From Maniola hyperantus (Eukaryota > Arthropoda > Insecta > Lepidoptera > Nymphalidae): a stretch of DNA of 64,000 nt. Location of the stretch: contig NC_048538.1 in NCBI RefSeq assembly GCF_902806685.2, positions 558,001 to 622,000 on the forward strand. The letters are read 5' to 3'. Each line of letters begins with the position of its first letter. Positions within the stretch are counted from its first letter, which is position 1. Shown piece by piece: positions 57,120 to 64,000 of this stretch. Under the pieces are notes generated by a model that saw only the letters and a list, made by a program, of their open reading frames with translations, had not been told where the DNA came from and made no database searches. The position numbers were made by a program, and so were the translations under genes.

Positions 57120-59253
57120 TGCACCGCACCATCCGCACCGACCGCACCGACCGACGCGTAAGATTGCCCTCTAGTAATCACCATACCGATTGTACTGCCT
57201 GAGTTGTATAGTTTCCGACATTTCATACGATTTTATGGCTGAGAAACGTAAACTAACGCTCGAATTTTTTTTAATGACATACAACCGAATAGAGAAACAT
57301 ATGTAAAAATAGGGCTACCTTAGGGCTTCTTGCGTCAAATGTTTTGCGTCAAATGTACTAACATTTGACGCCTACCAGTGACGTCGAAGCGTCAACATTT
57401 TGTTAGAAGTTCCGTGACTGTCGTGAACTGTGCCCTGACACAGCTGAGGCCGGAGGCATGAATGTATAATATTGTATACCTGGATTGCTTGCTCCTAATA
57501 CCTACTTATTGCTATCCCACTTCAACTCGCGAGAGAGAGCGAGAGATTGCACCCCACTGGGGTCCGATCTCTTACTCTAATAGTTTAGTTTACGTGAAAA
57601 ATATAGAATTTAAGGTTGTTAGTTTACGTTTTTTCAGCAAAAATTAAAAACATACATATTTGATTGTGTTTTCATGCAAATAGCCATGATCTTGTAATTT
57701 CATAAATATTTTTATTCAAATGTGCTCTAAATTTTATTTTTTACAATTTGTATAAATATTATTAAATTATTCTGTATATATTTTTAAATTGTATAAAGTA
57801 CTATCTTTCCTTTCTTCATAATGTTTACCATAGATTCGCAGTTTACTTTCAACAGGGTTGCATGGACTGAAAAAATAAGATTATTTAGGTAGTGTTTAAT
57901 AAATTTATAAAGGATTAATTGACATTTACGCATTATTTCCATTCGTATACACTTTGTAAAAAAGTGGTATTAGAATATTAACCTGGAGGACGCCCAAGTT
58001 ATACAGCAGCCCTAGAACTAAACTTGTGGTTTTAACCATAGTAATTGCGTTTAAGGATTGCGACAATCACATTGATTAGTATCAAAGTTTAGAGTTAGGG
58101 CTGCAATCATTTTCATTTTGTATGTTTATATATTTTTTCATTTTATTCATATAATATTTGAAACAACATCGGTCGGTCGAAATTAAAATTGAAAGATTTT
58201 ATCAAATTAATAAACTAAGTAGTGAATCTTTTAGTCGGGCGTTAGCGCAGGCATTTACAAAATATATTCTACCAATTTAGAATCTATAGAGCTATAAGAC
58301 CCGAAGTTTTCATGGCCTTTAGCATTTCTGTGCACTATTCCCGCTGGGCCACGGCTTTGTTGCACAAGCGTTGTTGGAACATGATTTTCGATCAATAATT
58401 ATAACGCAAGTCGAAATAACGGACGTCAAAAAGTGTTATTTAACATTATATTCGTTAACGCTTCGTTGTTTAAACATTAACTAAATAAGACAAATTTTAC
58501 AATACATAATAACAATAGCGTATTTTATTCCTAAATGATTTGTTGCCTACTTTTTGTAAAAAGTCCTTAGAACGAAGTTTAGATTTTTTTTCATTTGCTC
58601 CTTTTAAATATGGGTATAAGAAAGTTTTATTTTTGCTCATTTGGTTTTGGTTCTACTGTAAACAGAATAAACTTAAGGCGGACCCTTTTTCTGTTAGATT
58701 TTGTATGTGACTTCGTATCTAGTGTAACTATTCATCGAAGATTATAAAAACATGAATCTATACAAAGGTATAAAAAAAGGTCATGGCTCTATACGTTTTT
58801 CTGGTCGTCTATCTCGCCGCTTAAGCTACAAAATCGTGGTCCAACGGTAAAAGCACTGCTTTTACAGATCTATCGAGATCTTTAGTAGCCAAGTAGAAAC
58901 GGGCCCAAAATTTTCATATACATTCGGAATCCATGAAAGTCTTAGTAAAATTCGTGCCCGTGTATTATAGATTAGAATTAAAAACATAATTATTATGTTA
59001 AAATGGTCTTATGAAAGAGATTTAGCATCTAGGACATGTATTTTTGCATACGATTGAAATTGTATTCGATTGAACGAGTAAGTATAATCGACGATAAAAA
59101 TCGATTAATGTTGATAGTTGTTAGCTGTTAACGCGTCGTGGCTTGGCTTGTTAAGTTAAAACATCGATACGAAGATTGGTAATCGATTTTAACAGGGTTT
59201 CAAGTCGCGAGTTTTTGACGGAGGTGTCAAATTTGGAACGAGAATTATTTATA
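57120..59253 (+). other. Probable 3' UTR and downstream flank
   Basis: Two kb almost free of recognised repeats follow the stop. AATAAA signals are at 57898-57903, 58209-58214 and 58666-58671; the first would give a 3' UTR of roughly 0.8 kb. A short hairpin (GCGTCAAATGT, 4-nt loop, ACATTTGACGC) lies at 57346-57371. Which signal is used cannot be told. Confidence 0.5.
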
Positions 59254-59556
59254 CTCTATCCACGAAGAAAAGTTGGTTTAGGGCTCTTTATGAAAAAACA
59301 AAGACAAAAAATCAAACAGAGGCGTTAACCATTTTGAGGCACCAACCAATCACAAACTAACCTATGCTTTCGAATTGAATTTCGGATGTTTTTTGATAAA
59401 GAGAGTTTTCTGATAGAATAGTACGGAAACCATAGTTTCGTTTGTGATTGATTGGCCACTCAAATTGCTAACGCCCACTGAGTTTTTTGTCTTTGTCATT
59501 TCTATGAGATTACGTAAAGGAGAGAGTACTATACTCGCTTGTCTTCGTGGATAGAG
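59254..59556. mobile_element. MITE, about 303 bp
   Basis: CTCTATCCACGAAG at the left and CTTCGTGGATAGAG at the right are perfect inverted ends. Further pairing includes CAAAGACAAAAAA with TTTTTTGTCTTTG and AACCAATCACAAAC with GTTTGTGATTGATT. The minus frame at 59362-59775 runs out of it and is not a supported gene. Confidence 0.85.
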
Positions 59557-59977
59557 CATAATGAATTCATGAAAGATCAACAGCGCCTCTAGCGGGGCAT
59601 TTGAGTAAGTTCGGTTCGTCATAAAGACTAACGTGAACGCAATAGTTAGGTACTGGTTCCACCTCCGCGAGAACGGTCTACTAGTCGAAAGTGAATCTAA
59701 TTCCGAGCAACCACGTTTATTTTGTGAAACATTCGGTACGCTTTTAACGAGAACGGATATACTCAGTCCGGTCAACTATTCTCTTTTTGACATTTATGCT
59801 TATTAAGTTCCATATTAGTACTTTTACAAAATCTCTAAATTAAAACTTAGTACAGCTTTAAATATATTTCTTCAAAAAAACATTCTGAAAAGAATCGCTC
59901 CAATTTCAGTCAAATTAATTTAGTTTAAAGATATTGTACGAAAGAATTAGGACCAATATTTATCTTGAAATTTTCAA

Positions 59978-60243
59978 AATTAGTGTCATACTCTGGGACG
60001 CTTCTATCTAATTCCTCACTGAATTACTCTACAGTACGCGGGAGAAAATAATATACATCGGCCTTTAAAATAACAATTCGACTTTGTAGAGCGTCGTCTC
60101 TGTCACACGACAGTATGTGACGTTTTGACGGTCTTAACGACAGAGACAGTGCTCTACAAAACAGCTACCCCTTTCTAAAAGTCGATGAGGAACCTCACTC
60201 AGTGAGGAATTAGATAGAAGCGTCCCAGAGTATGACACTAATT
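59978..60243. mobile_element. 45-bp perfect inverted repeat around a MITE E copy
   Basis: The left arm (59978-60022) and right arm (60199-60243) are exact reverse complements, including AGTGTCATACTCTGGGACGC. The 176-bp centre holds family E from ACAGTACGCGGGAGAAAATA to about 60187, with its right terminus lost. Confidence 0.9.
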
Positions 60244-60570
60244 TTAAAAATATAAAGATAAATTTTCAAAATTATTTATTTATTTATTTCTGCTGCGTTT
60301 TGTACAACAGATTTAGCAGGCCACTTTAATGATTCATTTGCAGTACGTCTTATATTTCGTATTATCTATTATTATTATAAATCAATCACAACTCTAAATC
60401 ATCATTGTTAGCTTATGTTTTTAAGAAACCGAACTACAAGATATGTTTTACGCGTCATCTAGGTAAAAGTCTTGTAAAGTCAAATTTTTGTATGAATCTG
60501 TCAAGTAGAGAATAGCATGACGGATGGACTATAACGTCACCATTAGGTAATCTATAGTCCGTACAAAATG

Positions 60571-60705
60571 ACTCCTCACGCGCCATTCTAACTTTATGGG
60601 TCAACTGTCATGTCAAAAGTACGGCTCACCTTTAAAATAAGGACTAAATCGTACTTTTGACTCGAATGAAATTCGATACAAAAAGTTAAAATGGCGCGTG
60701 AGGAG
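60571..60705. mobile_element. 135-bp MITE
   Basis: ACTCCTCACGCGCCATT and AATGGCGCGTGAGGAGT are inverted ends, extending through AACTTT. GTCAAAAGTACG and CGTACTTTTGAC pair inside. Confidence 0.9.
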
Positions 60706-62628
60706 TTAAATTTTACGCGTTACATATTAAATTAATTATTGTAAATGCAAAAAGTACGGCTTTGAAAAGTTCCGTAGTGGTTTGCTAGGACATCGAGAAT
60801 GCTTTAGTAATTTAGAGTTTGTATGAATGTGTAAATGTAAACAAATGATATTTAAAACAAATATTTAATTAAAACTATTACACTAATTAATTATTATTAT
60901 TATTATATGCGTGACATCCACCGCGGGCGGAGCTTAGATAGCTTGGTATAGTATAGCTTCATCCGTTCATCTTTTTCCGAGCTTATTATGGCTGGGTACC
61001 ATTGTTCTAGTAGGAATCTAGTCCAGCGCATTATTGTTACTGATAAAAGTGCATGTTTAATTTCAATCAAAAGCTGAATTTACCAAAAAATCTTTTTCAG
61101 TAGGTAACTAAAACAGTCTATGTCAATTCAGCGCAACTAAACTTGTTTTTACGAACAATCCAGTGCTATGTCAGTGACTGGAATAATATAACTCTAATAA
61201 AGTAAAAATTAAAAAAAAACATCGATTTTTTTTTTCAAAAAAATTGTATCCGGTGTCACCCGAAATTATGTGAATTCTAATACATTCAAATCTGCTTATG
61301 CATTCAGAAGTTATGGTGGAATAAATAACTCGCATACATACACATACATAAATCCCGTAAACAAGAGGAAATTAGAGTATGTGGGTACTTCTTGAACACT
61401 TCGTGGTTCTGATTTTGTACCAGCGGAAAAATTGTATGATGTATTAGAATTACTTTTCTAGGGCAAGACACGAGGCACAAAGGATACTTACTGGATCCAG
61501 CTACTGTAATAATGTGAACCAGCCTTTAGCAGTATCGCTCGCGAATCGCGATCCACAGAAAGAGCAGTATGAAAAAGATCCTTGACAATGCAAGCTAGCT
61601 ATACTCAGCTAGTAATATCTTAGCTTCTCCCGTGGTGGACGTTGCACTTTATAATATATGTATAGTGAGGCTTCCTCTTAGAGCTTTATGGATATGGTTA
61701 TGTAAGTATACGGAAAATTGAACATACTCACTATTGTATTAAGGTCGAAATTCGTACAGCGCTCGCGTTCGACAGCTTGGTCCGGGGCGAACGACATTGT
61801 ATAGTTTCTGAATTGATTGAACGACTAATACACGATATTCGCATTTACATCCGATATTGAAGAATATTCTCTACGCGTCGTATTCCTCATTGAGTCATTG
61901 CTGAGGGTCGGGTCCATTAATCAAACAAGTCGTAGTTTAAAAAAAATAGAAAACACAACTGCCCTGCCTAAAACTAACTGTAAAAAATCATATTTAAAAA
62001 TGCTGCCATATGGATTTAAAAAAATTAAGCCATTGTCACTCTGCGTGACGTAAGGATTCTTACAACGTCCAAATCTGTTCCGGCATTTGGAGTTATGGTG
62101 GAATAAACTAACTCACATGCAATGAACCCTAAAAACCTACAGTCGAATTGGGAACCTCCTCCTTTTTTTTAAGTCCTTCAAAAACACTCCTTATTTTGAA
62201 CATACGTGTAATAATATAAAGGTTTTCTTGAGATTCCCGCTGTAAAAACATTGAAAAATAATGAAAATCGTTTCTTGCAGCCTTTCCTACTACTTAAGTG
62301 ATTAAAAATTAAATTATCATCGAAAGATCATTTGAATATTTTAAAAACCGATTATTAAAATTTCTGAACGGAACCGATTATTCAGCCCATTAATTGTGCA
62401 GGAACAGAAGAGGCCAAGTCGTTTCCCTTTCCTATCGGATGTTGTCAATTGCGATATCGTGTGATTCCGAACTAATACAACAAGGATTGCATTTATAGTA
62501 CATTCGTTTCCAACGTTCAGGGACTCGCAGACTGCAGACTTTTGATCGGTTGAAAGTTCCTTTAGTTCAATCAGTTGCTAACAAAAACAGGTGTGAATAT
62601 CGAGAAGATCATTACAGGCATAACGCAT
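60706..62628. other. Intergenic flank without supported genes
   Basis: AT-rich sequence with a family K end at about 62140-62175 and a possible AATAAA at 61196. No frame with recognisable motifs. Confidence 0.4.
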
Positions 62629-63491
62629 AACTGAGTAGGTTCCTTTGCGGTGCGGGAGCATTGACTTATAATAGTAGGTATAGACGAGGGCTCACAAACG
62701 AATTCACATCACTCAAGTGGCCTAGTTTGCACACATATACACATGTGTGTTTCTTATTACGAAATGTAGAAAAAAGATTTAAAACATCAACAACTTCAGT
62801 TTATTATAAACCTTAACACTTGAACATAAAGTTTAATAACGATTGCAAAATATTATATACTTAAAACTTATTATTATATATTCTTCTTCATATGACTTCT
62901 TGTCATCTATATATATAAAAGGAAAAGGTGACTGACTGATCTATCAACGCACAGCTCAAACTACTGGACGGATCGCGCTGAAATTCGGCATGCATATAGG
63001 CGTAGGCGTCTGCTAAGAAAGGATTCTTCAAAATTTATTCCCTGAAGGGGTAAAATAGGGGTTTGAAGTTTGTATGAAAGTCTGTCAGTTTTGAAATGTC
63101 TATAATGTAGTTTTGTAGTTAATATTTTTGCAATAAGCAGTATGACATATTTTATTAAGCTCATAATATTTTAAAATCTCATAGTTAAAGATCAACCCTA
63201 AGGGTATAAAATAGGGGTTTAAAATTTGTGTAGTCCACGCGGACGAAGTCGCGGGCATAAGTTAGTCGACAATAAATTTAAAATATTCGAATTTTTCAAA
63301 TGACATCAAAAATATTTACTCTTAAATAAAACTTAGCAGCTAAGCAATAAGTTTAAAAATTTGAAATAAGCTTTTTGGCTGCTATTTTTCGGGCCGCATT
63401 TGAAATATTTATTTAATTTCTTGAGCATTTTATTTCAATGTGCGGGAGAGTGTGATGACGTCACCCTCCCGCACCGCGAGCCTACTCAGTT
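62629..63491. mobile_element. Possible 863-bp inverted-repeat element containing a family D copy
   Basis: AACTGAGTAGGTTC and GCGGTGCGGGAG at the left face CTCCCGCACCGCGAGCCTAC and TCAGTT at the right. Arms are about 32 bp with one gap. No transposase frame between them. Confidence 0.6.
62908..63266 (+). mobile_element. Family D with internal insertion or duplication
   Basis: It starts ATATATAAAAGGAAAAGGTG and ends GACGAAGTCGCGGGCATAAG. The GGGGTTTGAA/GGGGTTTAAA segment appears twice, separated by about 120 bp of unrelated sequence (63080-63195). Confidence 0.78.
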
Positions 63492-63785
63492 ACGAGCTTT
63501 AGCTATAGTACTATTTAAACTTGGATAGCTACCTACCACGATAACTATCAAATCGTTACACCATGAAATATCTAAAATAATTAATTTATACTAAAAATAT
63601 CGAATATGTCAGTCTACGTGAATGACTCCTGTTAGCGATTCATTCTTGCTCCGTCAACTTTGAGACCTATCGAACTATCCAATGAAACTCAAGTCCACGA
63701 TTAATTTTTTTTCGAGATTCAAGAGAGAAGATTCGCAATTGCAAGGATTTTTCCTATAAAAAGATTTAACGGGTTGCCCGAATCG

Positions 63786-63955
63786 GTAGGGCGATTTCGT
63801 AAAACCTGCATCAATCATTATTACAATCTCAATTGTTTTGATTGGCTGAATTTGTGCTATTCTTGTTGCAACAATGCATTGTAGCCAATAGTGAGCGAGC
63901 GTTAACCAATCAGAGATGATTGCGATCGTGACATTGTAGCTGTCAATCTACCACA
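63786..63955 (-). mobile_element. MITE-like family L, good copy
   Basis: AGGGCGATTTCGTAAAACCT, ATCAATCATTATTACAATCT, GATTGGCTGAATTTGTGC, ACCAATCAGAGATGATTGCG and GATCGTGACATTGTAGCTGT. It gives the family its clearest definition, about 165 bp. Confidence 0.8.
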
Positions 63956-64000
63956 ATCGCGCAGTAGGTGAATTCATTTGACACACCCTGGTACAAGAAC

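Noticed and set aside
59362..59775. 137-codon minus-strand frame
   Set aside because: It crosses the arm of the MITE at 59254-59556 and shows no conserved motif.

Overview
The window looks like nuclear DNA of a moth or butterfly. The unique sequence is AT-rich. The dispersed repeats are ones I associate with Lepidoptera: the CCGGCCAAGTGCGAG repeat, the GACTTCGTCCGCGTGGA repeat, tRNA-derived SINEs, remnants of RTE-type and Jockey-type LINEs, and many short foldback MITEs. I see no bacterial, organellar or viral organisation.

One host gene can be supported. It is the orthologue of nuclear receptor-binding protein (NRBP1/NRBP2 of vertebrates, Madm of Drosophila), a kinase-fold pseudokinase and adaptor. 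It lies on the + strand as ten coding exons, from the ATG at 2827 to the TAG at 57119. The splice sites and phases join exactly into 1542 nt, or 513 codons plus stop. Exon 1 (42 codons) is separated from exon 2 by an intron of about 47.8 kb. Exons 2-10 are packed into the last 6.4 kb of the gene (50787-57119). The exons are much richer in G+C than the introns.

Layout: 1-2290, repeats; about 2292-2826, probable promoter and 5' UTR; 2827-2952, exon 1; 2953-50786, intron 1. Intron 1 holds a 5'-truncated Jockey-type LINE with a 15-bp target-site duplication, three tRNA-like SINE families, numerous RTE C-terminal fragments, a 20-copy 57-bp satellite and several nested insertions. Exons 2-10 follow, with short introns that also carry mobile fragments. 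From 57120 to 59250 the sequence is largely repeat-free and probably includes the 3' UTR. From 59254 to the end there are several inverted-repeat elements separated by AT-rich sequence.

The most notable feature is a local tandem duplication of coding exon 8. Copy 2 stays in frame with copy 1 and keeps its splice donor but has no acceptor. A third, decayed copy follows. Choice between the two donors would give a 513-residue or a 592-residue protein. The second notable feature is that the 57-bp satellite contains 28 bp identical to the arm of a palindromic element about 35 kb away. I did not find a convincing new multi-gene system; the other findings concern mobile-element structure.
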